DNA of 64,000 bases from Pyrenochaeta sp. MPI-SDFR-AT-0127 (taxonomy: Eukaryota; Ascomycota; Dothideomycetes; Pleosporales; Cucurbitariaceae), in assembly GCA_020747015.1 (NCBI GenBank), contig JAGTJM010000057.1, forward strand, positions 151,057 through 215,056. Direction: 5' to 3'. Under the pieces are notes generated by a model. That model saw nothing but the letters and a program-made list of their open reading frames with translations, had not been told where the DNA came from and made no database searches. Each line of letters starts with the position of its first letter. Position 1 is the stretch's first letter. Made by a program: the position numbers and the translations under genes. Of this stretch, positions 10,046-21,547 are shown in pieces.

Positions 10046-12047
10046 ATGCAGGACACCACACTACAACCACCGCGACATTCTCATGATGTGGAGAAGGATC
10101 AGGTCACTCACTTGGAGAGGGCTGAATCTCGCACCCCGCCGAGTGAGGTCGAGAAAGGAAACAAGTTAGCCCCTGTCGTCAGCAGAGGACCTGAAGTTCA
10201 TGAAAAGGTAAGATGGAGTCACATTTCGTAGCTCCATGTAGCTAATCGATGAATAGATGAACCGCCGACTTTTCATGACTCTACTTTGTATGTCCTTCCT
10301 GTGGATCGGCTCACAAATTCCGTTGTTCTTGTTCGGCTCAGTCCTCCCCAATATCTACCAAGATATCGGCGGCGTCGACCGCTATGTGTGGTTCATCGTT
10401 GGATACCTCATTCCCAATGCAGCCCTTTGCCCTTTTGTTGGCGCATTGTCGGATCTCTTCGGCCGCCAGAAGGTGGCTATCGTTGGGCAGGTCGCACTCA
10501 TCGTTGGACCAATTATCACCGCCACGGCAAACACAATGAACATTGCTATCGGTACGTTATTGACGTTCATTTCAGTGTTTTATCGCTAATTCTATCTAGC
10601 GGGCAACGTCTTTTCTGGCATTGGTGCAGGTCTAAATGAGCTCATCGCGCTTGCTGGAACAGCTGAAGTCGTTCCTATCAAAGACCGCGGCAAATACGTT
10701 GGTCTCGTTGTTTTCACGATCCTGCCCTTCTGTCCATCAGTCCTATACGCCCAGCTTATTGCCCAGTCGAGCAATTGGCGCTACAACGGTATCTTTGTCG
10801 GCGTCTGGAACTTTGTCGGACTCCTTCTCTGTGTCTTCTGTTACAAAGACCCGTCTCGTTTGACCGAAGATTACACTGCTCGCCACGTCCTCCGTCAAGT
10901 GGATTATATTGGCGGCATCCTCAGTACAGTAGGAATCACGCTTTTCATGATGGGCCTCCAGTGGGGTGCATCGCAGGTAAGCAGAGCTGGCTGTTGTCAT
11001 GTGAAAGCTTGGGCTAACGCTTCCACAGTACGTTTGGGGTAGCGCTCACAATGTCGCGCCTTTGATCATCGGTCTGGCCTTCATCATTGCCTTCTTCGTC
11101 TGGGAGTTCCGTGCCCCATACCCTATGGTTCCCAGAGCGCTGTTTAGCAAGGCTAAAAAGACAATGATTATCATACTTCTCATCACGTTCCTGAGTGGCG
11201 GCAACTTCTTTGTTATGCTTCTCTTCTGGCCTACACAGATTTACAACGTCTACGGTCAGTCCAGCTACCTTTCATGTCCTGAATTTTGATGACTGACATA
11301 TTCGCAGGAGATGATCCAGTTGGCATCGGAATTCGCTCTCTACCCATCGGATTCGGCATCATTGGCGGTGCAGTGATATCTCTCGTGCTGATTCCAATCA
11401 CCAAAGGACGTATTCGAGCGCTCATGATCTTTTTCACCGCAATGATGACTGCTGGAACTGGCGCAGTGTGCATCTCCACGCCCTACAATCTCAACACAGT
11501 CTACGTTGTAGTGTCCCTTGCATCAATCGGTGTTGGTGGCGTCATCATCCCTTGCTCCATCATCGCCCAGATTGCTTGCCCAGACGAGCTTATTGCGACC
11601 ATCACTGCCATCACTCTCTCCATCCGTTACATTGGTGGCGCAATCGGTTTCGCTGTCTACTCCAATCTCTTCTTCCGCAAGGTCACCGAAGCGCTCACAG
11701 AAATTGTTGCCAAGAAGACCCTCGGAATGAAAGCCATCGTCAACCCATTAACACCAGCAGGCCTCAAGGTTATTATACATATCACTGAGCTCATGGGCAA
11801 CGCGAGGTTCGATGAGGTTAAAGAGATTCTCGCCAAAGATCCATCCGTAATCCAGAGGAAAGCGTTTCCCACGATCCTTAAGGCCTCACAGGAAGCGTTC
11901 TCGCTAGCATATAGGTGGCCTTACTGGATCAGTATTGCGTTTGGCGGTACTTGCTTTATTTTGAGCTTCTTTTTGGGAAATATCACAGAGCTGTTGACAG
12001 CACAAATTGCTCATCCCGTCCGGGAAGATGAAGAATCTCACAAGTAA
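10046..12047 (+). CDS. MFS transporter, TRI12 / fungal trichothecene efflux pump-like (5 exons)
   Basis: Exons are 10046-10207, 10257-10551, 10600-10976, 11029-11254 and 11308-12047. All introns are about 48-53 nt with GTAnGN donors, and every junction keeps frame, giving 599 aa. A hydrophilic cytosolic N-terminus of about 54 residues precedes many hydrophobic segments, as in the 14-helix DHA2 type. The loop GALSDLFGRQKVA is the MFS motif A. The segments YVWGSAHNVAPLIIG and WEFRAPYPMVPRALF, followed by a long C-terminal half, fit the TRI12-like family. Known family: proton-driven drug or metabolite export at the plasma membrane. The family name does not show that this organism makes trichothecenes, and no biosynthetic genes are beside it. 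The substrate is unknown. The gene sits at the edge of the accessory region, convergent with the next gene. Confidence 0.88.
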
Positions 12048-13292
12048 AGAATAGGGTTCGACGCACTTAGTCATACTGAAAGGAAAGTATTTCGGATGTT
12101 GGACCAACAGACTGTCTCGATGGCTGTTCACAGTGTCTGTGAAGACAGCACTTCGGTCTTCCAGGTTGGAGAACTCGAACTAGAGTATCATCGATTACTT
12201 TGAATTCAGAACGGCAACTTGCAGTATTTTGATGTACGAATTGAATGATCATTATGTCTCTTAGCACTTCACCATGCGCCGACCCACTGCGTTTTTGCAC
12301 GTGACAACTTATCCAATTCGCACCAAAGCCGGAGCCAAATTTCGCCTCACCTCTGCACACACATACAAGCCATTTCTAGTCTCTCGACCAAAGAACCTAT
12401 TATTCAAAAGCCCATTTTACTTCAGCCACTTTTAGGGCCATTTTGCATGATACTATGGGAAACATCCAAGCGGCTCAGTATGTAGGATTGTATCTTACTG
12501 ATAGAAAGCTCTAGCATAGGTCTGTTCATCTCCACTTCTCGCAATTGGGCATGAACAGTGGTTCTTAGTCATCGCGAGGATCACCAGAATGAGTCAAGAT
12601 ATAGTAAGCGTAATTCGCAGCATCTCTATAACTTCTACAAGCGTGTGAGTTCCTGTTACTTGCTAATTAATCATCATTTGCTAGTGTTCCATGATATTTC
12701 CTAAGGGTTTTTCAACTATCATAGTCCCTTCAGAACATACAACCACTTGTATTTTGTCTTGCTCCGGTGGTCATAGTTGCTCTCCATCACTCAAGAAAAA
12801 TCATGGAGTAGTCTGCTAATGGTCTCAAAATTTCTATACAATATTCTTAAATCAAAAGCGCGCTCTTTTTGAGCCGCCATAGGGTATCAAACTCCATAAA
12901 ATGCCCAAGATTCTCGCTTGCAAAAAGGCTAAAAAAAAAAAGGTATCGCTCAAGATGGTGGAGTATGAGGATATGGTATTCCGTGCCGCCAATCAAGAAC
13001 TCGCAGAATGGTCGATTGAGGGCACGCCATGTCGAAGAGGCATCGACCGCATCGCTTGTCAAACCAACTCAAGATAAATAAGAACAAGAGACTGTACATC
13101 TTTTATACATGCTCAGACTTTGGTCCAAAGCTTCAAGATGTAGTCGTGTGGGGTGCAGCATGGTTTGCCATGCCAAGGTAAATCGGAAATGTCGGAAGCC
13201 ACGGAAATGGCGGGGATATTCAAGAAACAGTTGTCCGTTTCGAGGCGTTCCACACGCACGTAACAAGATGAAAATGGGAATGTCCAAGACAT
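12048..13292. other. intergenic region between convergent genes
   Basis: About 1.2 kb between the MFS stop and the stop of the tail-anchored protein gene. Short frames (for example 12067-12360 minus) show no family resemblance. It contains moderately AT-rich stretches and an A-run near 12930. No RNA gene or repeat was recognised. Confidence 0.4.
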
Positions 13293-14936
13293 TTAACGAC
13301 GGCGAGCGAGGTGGGTAATGCCACCAATCAAGACGCCAGCGGTAATGATGCCGACTGTCGTCCAAGGCGCGGTCGAGAAGAAGTACCAGCTGGTCGACAC
13401 GGCACCCAACATGCAGTCAGAAACGGTGGGGTTCTGCTTGATGTTCTTCAGATCTGGTGATGGCGGGCGCTCCATGACTGGCCCCTTTTCAGCAGGTGAA
13501 AGAAGAGGTAGATCGATAGCTTCGAGTGGCTCATCATTGACAAGGTCGATCTCGCAGTAGGGTGCATCCCTGGGCGGTGGTGTAGACGACCAGTCTACTA
13601 GTTCCAGTGGCTCATATTTATCATCTTCGCCTTCGAAATTCTCTGTATCTGGAGACGGCCGTGAAGAGTAGGGAAGAATTAAGTTGTTGTGATAGATATC
13701 TTCCAGTAACTCGGTCGTAACACCACTGACCACATCCTGTTCTTCCTGTTGATTTACTTCTACTCCATTCTCTTGCGGCTTTCGTGTATTAATTGAACCA
13801 TCAATCTCAGACTCGGGGTTGCCATTCTTTAAGGGCTGAATGAGCGCTTTCACAGAACGATGGCGTTCTATGCACTTGTGCTGGGCAATCTTGGACCGAG
13901 TAGGAGAAGCAGGTATCGTCAGAGAAGGCTGTGAATATTGGGGCACCGCAAAATAGGCCGAAAGAGGTGGCGATGTAGGAGGAGAGGCAGAATGGTAGCC
14001 TTCGTCGAGGGTGTTTGCATCATGTTCATCGTCGAAGAGGTCCGCAAAGTCAAATTCTTCGTCCGCTGGGATTGAATCTGGCTCGGGAAGAAATGACGCC
14101 TTAGTCAGAGTGCAGCGTGAGTCGCGCTTGACATCGGATATGTGCGCAACCCTTGCGACTTGCAGACTAGCACCGGAGTCGTTGTCCGAATCTTCCTCAG
14201 TATCAGTCGATACCATCTCCACGAGATCGGACTCTTCATCATTCTTCTCGTGGAGAGGCAGTTCATCAAGCATGACCTCACTGAAGTCCTCATACAGCTC
14301 TGCATTTTGTTCATGCTGCTCTTCAGAAATCTTCTTGATTTGGTCATCGAGCTCAATGATGTCGCATTGAGTCTTTTCAAAGCCGGGATTCACTTCTGAC
14401 CTCGCTTCGTCCATGAAGACAACTTGTTGGAGCCGTGAAGGTCGGAACTGCACCGTGCGACGGCAATCGAGTCCGCTGTCGGCCTTCATCCGGTTCCAAT
14501 TTTGTGTGTATTGGTTGCGTATATATGGTGACGGAGAGAGGTCGCAATAATAGCTTAGCTCAGGGTATGCGGGAGCGTCGGAATCGTCATTCAATGCTCG
14601 AGAAACGAGGCATCCATGTGCTTGTGCGCACTGCCAGTCTAAGTCCTCGGGTGTCAGGCCTTCACTCTCAGCCGGCACTTCGAGTAGTGGCAAATCAACA
14701 ATGCCCGCGATATGCTCTTCAATGGCTGACGTCTCAGGTTTAATATTATTCAGACCAGTGACGATGAGATGAGCGCCATCATCGGCGAGCGGGATCTGCA
14801 GTGCTCCCAAATCCTCGATGGTGGGTGCGGAGGTGTCGGTGGTGGCTTTCCAAGACTCCAAGTCGAAGTCGTCTTCCTCGTCATCTGCCCAGTTGAAGGA
14901 GCTTGATGGATGTTTACTGACAGTAGTTGAAGACAT
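13293..14936 (-). CDS. acidic, largely disordered protein with a C-terminal membrane anchor
   Basis: An uninterrupted 547-aa frame starts at ATG 14936. The N-terminus contains a FNWADDEEDDFDLESW segment. Long Asp/Glu/Ser-rich stretches follow (about 190-260), with Pro/Ser-rich segments around 315-345. The only hydrophobic segment is at about 517-541 (STAPWTTVGIITAGVLIGG), and the protein ends five or six residues later with three arginines. One membrane segment at the extreme C-terminus with a short basic tail is the layout of tail-anchored proteins of the mitochondrial outer membrane, peroxisome or ER. There is no signal peptide. I recognise no named family; orthologues in related fungi are likely but could not be checked. 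The organelle is inference from charge and length of the tail. Confidence 0.75.
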   Translation of the reverse strand: MSSTTVSKHPSSSFNWADDEEDDFDLESWKATTDTSAPTIEDLGALQIPLADDGAHLIVTGLNNIKPETSAIEEHIAGIVDLPLLEVPAESEGLTPEDLDWQCAQAHGCLVSRALNDDSDAPAYPELSYYCDLSPSPYIRNQYTQNWNRMKADSGLDCRRTVQFRPSRLQQVVFMDEARSEVNPGFEKTQCDIIELDDQIKKISEEQHEQNAELYEDFSEVMLDELPLHEKNDEESDLVEMVSTDTEEDSDNDSGASLQVARVAHISDVKRDSRCTLTKASFLPEPDSIPADEEFDFADLFDDEHDANTLDEGYHSASPPTSPPLSAYFAVPQYSQPSLTIPASPTRSKIAQHKCIERHRSVKALIQPLKNGNPESEIDGSINTRKPQENGVEVNQQEEQDVVSGVTTELLEDIYHNNLILPYSSRPSPDTENFEGEDDKYEPLELVDWSSTPPPRDAPYCEIDLVNDEPLEAIDLPLLSPAEKGPVMERPPSPDLKNIKQNPTVSDCMLGAVSTSWYFFSTAPWTTVGIITAGVLIGGITHLARRR

Positions 14937-17010
14937 TTTTTTATGCGCCTTGCTATCAGAAGCAAGAAGAGCCCTATGAGAATGAGCTTTCGTAATGGGT
15001 GGAGAAGCTGAGACAGGATATGCAAGCGAAGATAGGATATGCGAGAGGTGGGTTTTGGTTTATATTAAGATTCGGTTGAGTTGAAATAAATGGGACCGCA
15101 AAAGATTCGAGTTTCGAGCAATTTTACAGTGAGAGCCTACCGAATAGAGATCCTTGGCAGTGCTCTCCTGTGGTTAAGGCTCGTGCGTGGAGGACTGTTG
15201 CGGAGGAAACAAGTGGGAGGCTGGGAGTATTGGGTGGGTAACCATATTCTTCAGAGTGAAAGCATTGTGCACCAACATCTCGGCCATGGGTCACGTTCCC
15301 AGCAATAGCAGATCTTCCAAACTAACTTGGCCAATAAGATGTGGTACCACATTAAGGGTACACAATGTTGACGTATTGAAAGCATTGCATGGATTATGAT
15401 ATGCTACAGCATTCACTGTGCTCAAGGTATTCGAGTGTACAGGCAAGGCTTGTGAAGGTGTGAACAAGGCGAACAAAGAAAACAATCAAACATATTGAGG
15501 AACCGGACCAAGGATAGCATAATACCACAGGCATGCTATAACAGCCTTAGAATGGGTTACGTTACGTGGTGGACAGTGAAAGGTAGATGGCGAACTATCT
15601 GGGTGAATTTTGCAGTAGACTTGGCGTAGCGGCTTATTGTTTGTAGAATATATTTGGAGATCATGTGGGAATACCTCTTCAACCCTCCAACCCAATGGTC
15701 ACTGTTGTAGTCTTAGCAGTTGTTTCGAAAACGGTAGACGTTCTCTGTTACTCATCCGGTAGAAGTGCTTGCTCGACCTGAACTCGACCGGTTCCCTGAC
15801 AAACTCGATAGTAGATTGTTGTTGAACTATGGGCGCTGGTGGGCAATCTGGCTGTCACCATAATGGCTAGCGGTAAGACGTGTCAATGGCTCAGTACCCT
15901 CCTCTATCTCCAATTCTAGCAACCGTTCGCTTATGCCACAAGGTTGTCAATTTTGTAACCAGCGCGAACAGTGGTAGCCAGTACACCAAACCCATACTGA
16001 CACTGCATAGGGTCGCAGCGCGCATGCAAACCATGGGTCACGGGAAGTAATACTACGAACCAATACTCGGCTACCATGCAGCCTGCACGTACTCGGTAAA
16101 CCAAATAGGAAAGCAAGCAAGCCACCTCCCCGGTAGCGTAACAGAAATCCCTGTGTTCATTCAACCAGCCAATACTGTTGTTGGGAGGTATAGACTTAAA
16201 AGCACAATTATTTTGCCAAGATTGTTTTCTTCATTCTACAAGGTTGGTCTGCTACCTGCCAATACGTAGCGTTGTGTCATATCAATACTGCTAGACGGAA
16301 AGGTCTCGCTACTATGTTTGAGTAGTGCATTGTTGAAATCACAAGTAGTATGAGCATAGTGCGATGAAAGAACAACAATACGCATTGTCTTCGATCGTGA
16401 CGTAACTTCCTTGCACAAAGTTGCCATAGCAAGCCGTACCAAAATAGTCCAATAAAGATACTAAACATAAATCGCGCCTGGGGAACCTAACCAAAGTACA
16501 TGTGGCACCCCGTCATCTTACATTACAGATGTAGTGCGATTTGCTAAGCGAACTTGGCGCGAAGAGGCTTTACAAGCTGATAATCACGGCCCGGAATTGT
16601 TCGAATATAGCTACGCGTGCTCTCGCCTCGTAGCGCGGCTCAGTCTGGCACATGGGAACGAATCTATCGTAGGAATCTTCAAGGGGCATAGTCCTTTAAC
16701 AACATAAGTATCGTCCTCTGTAGAGTTCTTTCGGTCAGCTCAGTCCCAATATCTGTATAGTGGAATTGACTCCAGGCAGGATATATAACAAAAGTTTATT
16801 TAGTTATAGCTTTTCTTTCAAAATAATCTTCTTAGATACATCACTGAAGGAGTCAGCTGGCGAACAGGTTGGTAAATGTCTGATAGAAGTCATTGGTGCA
16901 TATGCAGGTATGATTGTCACTTGGGATGCTGAGAATTTTTTCGATTGGTACCAGTGTCTAAGCAAAGTCTACTGGAGGAAACATTTCTGTCTATAATGGA
17001 CTTATGAAAC
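14937..17010. other. 2.1-kb intergenic region
   Basis: It holds the promoter of the tail-anchored protein gene at its left end and the 3' flank of the dehydrogenase gene at its right end. Frames of 60-80 codons occur on both strands (for example 15486-15695, 15931-16164 and 16277-16468 minus). None has a clear family, intron structure or signal peptide followed by a Cys-rich body. Nothing else was supported. Confidence 0.4.
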
Positions 17011-18072
17011 TTACTGGCCAACGGGTTTCCTGTGCATGACCGTCGCAGCAGCCTATTCCAGATTAGCAAACTGTATCCACAAGTCCTCATAGACGTACGT
17101 ACCTGATGATTCGGGAATATCAATGTATCCGCCACAACAACATTCTCCCTCCTGCCAGCAGTGAAAACAATGACCTCGGCAATATCCTCTCCCGTTAATG
17201 GCTCCACACCCTCGTAAACCTTCTTCGCCTTCTCCTTGTCGCCTCCAAATCTGACAACGCTGAACTCGGTCTCGACCTGGCCGGGATCAATGCCGATGAC
17301 GCGAATGCGTGTGGCGATGAGCTCCTTGCGCAGTGCGTCGGTGAAGGTGCGAACCGCGGCCTTTGTTGCGCAGTAGATGCTGCCGCCTTGGTAGGGCTCA
17401 CGTCCAGCGATACTTCCAATGTTTATGATATCTCCCGAGGGAACGGACCGCGCTTTGAAGATGGGCAGGATGGCTTGGGTCATGTTTATTAAGCCGGTGA
17501 CATTGGTAGCGAACATGACATCGATGTCGGCAGGGGAGATATCAGGGGCTTGTGCAACGCCTTTGACGAGGCCGCTATATTTGTGTCAGCTGTTGTATAC
17601 ATGTTGAATGGTATGAGATGGAGGGGAAAGAGCCAACTTACGCATTATTGACCAGCACGTCAATGTCCTTGAACTCTTGTGGCAGGTTTCCAACAAAGTT
17701 CTGAATCTCCTCTGGCTTGCTGACATCAAGCTTCACTGGTAGAACCTTGACACCCTTTGCGAAGCCCTCAATCTCCTTTGCGACCTCCTTCAGCGTGTCT
17801 TCGCGACGCGCCGTCAAGATGAGCTTCAAATCATCAGGCTGTGTGCGGGCAAACTCGATGGCGGTGGCCTTTCCAATGCCAGAGGAAGCGCCCGTAATCA
17901 CAATGGTCTTGCCCTTTAGGCGTTCAGCGACTCTGGAAGACATGTTTGCAGAGTGTTGACGAAAGACGCTCGATAGTTGGGTATTTGTGACTGCGATGCG
18001 GGGTCGAAAGAGAGCTCCAGCACAGGCGGCAGAGGCACGGAAGAATTGTTTCGAAGACGGGAGAAGATGCAT
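17011..18072 (-). CDS. NADP-dependent short-chain dehydrogenase (YMR226C/Ydfg-like), 3 exons
   Basis: Exons are 18072-17642, 17574-17103 and 17052-17011, giving 314 aa. The introns are 67 and 50 nt with GTAAGT/GTACGT donors. The tiny last exon adds 13 residues after ADTLIFPNHQ and is needed to give the usual family C-terminus. Classical SDR features are the TGASSGIG nucleotide loop (about 60-67), the NNAG motif (about 142-145), Ser198, and Tyr211 with Lys215. Strong resemblance along the chain (LPQEFKDIDVLVNNA, IRVIGIDPGQVETEFSVVR) places it with yeast YMR226C and bacterial YdfG. These oxidise serine, allo-threonine and other 3-hydroxy acids or reduce carbonyls with NADP. The first 43 residues precede the methionine that matches the yeast start. 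They are rich in Arg, Ser and Ala and nearly free of acid, like a mitochondrial leader. Initiation at Met44 would give a cytosolic form; that dual use is inference. Confidence 0.9.
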
Positions 18073-18456
18073 GTATGTTGCAGCACCTTATATCGGAGGA
18101 ATTGGAGCTCTGAAGGCGTGTCAAGGGTGTACAATTGCGAGTTCGGAGAAGAACAAGACCGAGTGGTGGGTTGGCCTTTCGGAGTTATTCCGAGGTTTCC
18201 GAGGCCCGCGAGTCATGGTTGCGTGGTGGAGGTAAAAGCACGACAATATGCAGCTCATGTGTGTCATTCTGTGTCAGCCGCATCATGTCGCACGTCGCAT
18301 ATACATGTGAGTTATTTTGTGTATTCTTGTTTTATTTCTGTTCCTGCTTCTATGCAGCTGCCGTCGTATATCATTAAAAATCCATACTCATACAACCCAA
18401 TTCTCAACTCCAAGCACAAACGAGTGCAGGGTATCGACTGACTTCACCGTAGACAT
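18073..18456. promoter_or_regulatory. upstream region of the dehydrogenase gene
   Basis: About 380 bases between the dehydrogenase start and the stop of the next minus-strand gene, expected to hold the dehydrogenase promoter and the neighbour's 3' end. No defined site was identified. Confidence 0.35.
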
Positions 18457-18925
18457 TTAGGCCTTACCCTTCCTCCTGAGCTCCTCCTCTTCCTCTTCTC
18501 TTAATTGCTGGTCGATGATAGCCCCCTTCGATGGCTTATTGCCGTGAGAGATGGCAGGGAGTGTTGCGTCTTGCTCGCGAAGCTTGTCCTCCTCCGACTT
18601 GCCCTCGTCGTCATCCTCCTTCTCACGCTTTGCCTCGCGTTCGAGCTTGTTGGCGATTGATCGCTCATCCTCTGCAAAAGAGTTAGCAACGTTCATTTTT
18701 GGCGAGGGGCATGGTGGGGTTTTTGTGACGCAATATCACATTGAGGCACGGTGGCCATGAAAGGCTTGGTAAGAACGTACTTGAGTCGGTGGCTTTGTGA
18801 GAGTTCTCCTGGCCCTCGTGGAATCTATTCTCCTTCTTCTCCTGCTCGATCTGGGAGTCGGGCACGGTGCGCTGGTCATCAGCCTGGTAGACACCAGAGT
18901 TGCCAACGTTTGAGTTTCCAGACAT
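18457..18925 (-). CDS. small hydrophilic disordered protein, 119 aa (2 exons)
   Basis: Exon 1 is 18925-18781 and exon 2 is 18671-18457. The 109-nt intron has a GTACGT donor, a GCTAACT branch site and a TTTTGCAG acceptor, and the join is in frame. The protein begins MSGNSNVGNSGVYQADDQRT. It is almost without hydrophobic residues, rich in Glu, Lys, Asp, Ser and Gln, and ends in a run of glutamates followed by RRKGKA. This composition is typical of intrinsically disordered or heat-soluble proteins of stressed or dormant fungal cells. I do not recognise a named family. No signal peptide or membrane segment is present. Function is unknown; a stress-protectant role would be speculation. Confidence 0.75.
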
Positions 18926-19386
18926 GTTGATTGGTTGTGCAGGAATGTGTAGGTATTGAAGATGGGTTTGGAAGACTTTATCTATGTGATGAAGCGGTAA
19001 TTGTGCGTTAAAATATTGTAGGAGGGTCGTAAACTCTGCTTTATGAAGTTTTGTGAGCTCGTGCACAGACTGAATAACGATGACGTAGGAACAATTCCGA
19101 TGATATCAGTGTGGGGAAAAGTCACCAAAATTCCATCACCAAAAAAACGCCATGTGCTTAACGATGTACGTCAGGCCGATGATGTACCTTGACGGTTCCT
19201 GCCGAGACAATATCGATCTGGCGCGCTACAGTTACGGAGCCAATTCCCTGTGGAGATTTAGCCTTCCTACCAGAGGCATGTTTTCCACTTGAAATCCATG
19301 CTGCCAATGGCATCTCTTGACTCTTTACAGCTAAATTTCCTCTTTGAATGGCACCCTGTCCTCGCTGTTGAACTACATTTGAGCAC
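18926..19386. promoter_or_regulatory. intergenic region upstream of the small disordered-protein gene
   Basis: 460 bases between the start of the small protein gene and the stop of the carboxypeptidase gene, both on the minus strand. The left part should be the promoter of the former. No specific element was recognised. Confidence 0.35.
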
Positions 19387-20903
19387 TTATGCGTATGTCC
19401 TTTTGTTCAACCACCTATCCACCAATGCCAATGCCTCCTTTGGTTTGTCAAAAGGAACCATATGACCTGCACCATTCACAGTAGCAAATGCAAATGTGGT
19501 CTCCCTTCCACTCCCAGTCTCCGTTTTGACCTCCTTGAACCATCCCACCTCTTTATCACCATCCTTCCAAACCCGCTTTGGCTGTGCAACGAACGCCGGC
19601 TGGCCTTTCCACGGCATGTTACTTGCCCATTGCAGGTTGCCCGCGGTGTTGCATGCGAGATCAAGATTCCCTTGGTAGAAGAGCACATCGATGCCATTTT
19701 CTAGAAGGTATAGAACCTGGGGCTGCGTACTGATGCCTCCATCATTGGTAAGGGAGAAGGCTATGGCGATCTCCATAGACAAGGGCGAGTATTTGCCGAC
19801 CACTTTCGGGACGTTCAGAGCATCCCAAACCCACGGTAAGTTGAGGTACTTTTCTATGTTCTGGATCTCCGGATAGCACAGGTCATCTTTTGTATCGCAG
19901 GGGCGCGAAATGTCGAAACGATTGCGACCTCCAGCACCTGACTCGCCATCGTAGTGCACGATGACACCGTTCCAACAGACTTCCTCGGCAGTCAGGCATA
20001 TGGCTGGATCAGGGTGGTTGTAGCAAACTCTAGCAAGATCCATACAACGGGGTAAGTGGGTAGCCATGATGTCGCAGCGTGTCTGGTTGAAGACGGGCTT
20101 CTCCACCCCTGGGTTGGTTGAGCAGAGCGTTTCCCAATAGCCAAAAGCTGTGTCCAGCGGAGAGACGTAGGCATTTCCCGTAAATGTTGATTTCAGGTTG
20201 GCTTGCGGTCGTTTAGGGTACAGTAGATTTTGAGAGACAATCTGCGCTCCTAATGTTGGGACGTAGTGGCCCTGCTGGACATTAGTTCTGTCGCGTCGCA
20301 ATGTTACGGCGTACTTACAGCATAGCTCTCCCCAGTAATGTGGAAGTCCCTCCCTGATAGATCCGGAAACACGTTGCTCGTAAACAGCTGCAAAAAATGA
20401 TGCATATCTTCCGCAGCGGTAAAGCTCGTTGCCGGCAATGGGACGCCCTCGTCCAGATAGCTGAAGCCCACGCCAGCTGGCTGATCAACAAATATTATGT
20501 TCGCATTCTTACTCCAGCCATACTTGTTATATACAGTACCATTGCCAAACTCGTTGATCACGCAGGGTCCCAACTCTTGCATCAACCCAATCATACCTGA
20601 ACCACCAGGGCCACCAGTCAACCACAATAGCAACGGATCCTCGGCTGGCTTGTTCTGCGATTCAAAATACCAGAAGAATATATGCTTTGAACCGACATCC
20701 AGCCAGCCGGTGTACTGCTTTGAGCGCGCATCACAAAGTTTATCATTCTGTTGTTGCTTGATACGTATTGAATGATATTCTGAGAATTGGCTTTGGTACA
20801 CCTGGAACCCTTCGACTTCAGGTGTTGTCTGAAATGGCACTTGTGAGAACTCAGCCGTGGCTAGTCCTGCGGCGAGCAGTAACGCACTCGGCCATAGCTT
20901 CAT
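19387..20903 (-). CDS. secreted serine carboxypeptidase, S10 family (carboxypeptidase S1-like)
   Basis: Exon 1 is 20903-20319 and exon 2 is 20271-19387, with a 47-nt intron (GTAAGT ... CAGCAG) placed exactly after the GESYA motif; 489 aa. The start at 20903 gives a clean secretion signal (MKLWPSALLLAAGLATA); a Met 17 codons upstream would mask it. Visible family features are WLTGGPGGSG, VDQPAGVGFSY, the nucleophile motif GESYA (Ser193), the catalytic Asp in QGNLDLACNTAGN (about Asp399) and the catalytic His in NGAGHMVP (about His465). Several Cys residues and Asn-x-Thr sites fit an extracellular glycoprotein. S10 enzymes remove C-terminal residues from peptides at acid pH, in secreted nutrition or in the vacuole. 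The overall pattern resembles carboxypeptidase S1 homologues of filamentous fungi more than carboxypeptidase Y. It is divergent from the histone-fold gene. Confidence 0.9.
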
Positions 20904-21547
20904 CGTCGCTAAGTAACAGAGATGGACTTGGGACGTAAGCGATGTTTGTGTCACTCGGCACGAAGTAGGAAGACGAAGATGGACCTAGCGTTGCAACAGA
21001 AGGGATAACAATGTTGGCAAAGTATGAAACAACTGGTGTAGTCAAGATACTGAGATCAATTGTGGAATGAACGGATATTAAGTTCGACGTCTCAGGACGA
21101 TGCTGACGCTCCATAAACATTATTCCGCATTAGGTAAGCCTGTCAAGTCCTACACCACGTATATCTATGCAAACTACGCATGAGAGATTATAGGCAATGC
21201 AATCTGAAACTCTCTGTACAATGTGTCAGAATAGTCTAAAAAAACGTTGGACTCTTATTCAGATCGAAGTTGCACTGTAGGGACTCGGCTCAACTTGCCC
21301 ACGATACGATCCACAACGTTGACAGGGGTGGGCACAAGCACTTAGACCTCGCCATGGAGCCCTCCAACAATCAACCACCTCAACACGCGACTGTACAGTC
21401 AACTCGATCTTTTTGCGCGACCCAATCGCGTTATTGATCGATATACACTTTTCATTCCAAAGGAGTAGCTATCTTTCCCCCAAATAACTACGCGATCGCC
21501 GATAATATACATCGGTCATCGCTTCGCTGAAGCGTTCCTCCATAACG
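20904..21547. promoter_or_regulatory. divergent promoter region, carboxypeptidase / histone-fold gene
   Basis: 644 bases between two divergent start codons. No TATA box or known binding site could be assigned with confidence. An open minus-strand frame at 20851-21120 overlaps the carboxypeptidase start and is judged non-coding. Confidence 0.4.

Noticed and set aside
10046..12047. Evidence for a trichothecene or other toxin cluster beside the TRI12-like transporter
   Set aside because: No terpene cyclase, P450, PKS or NRPS genes lie in the window; the family name alone does not show the substrate.
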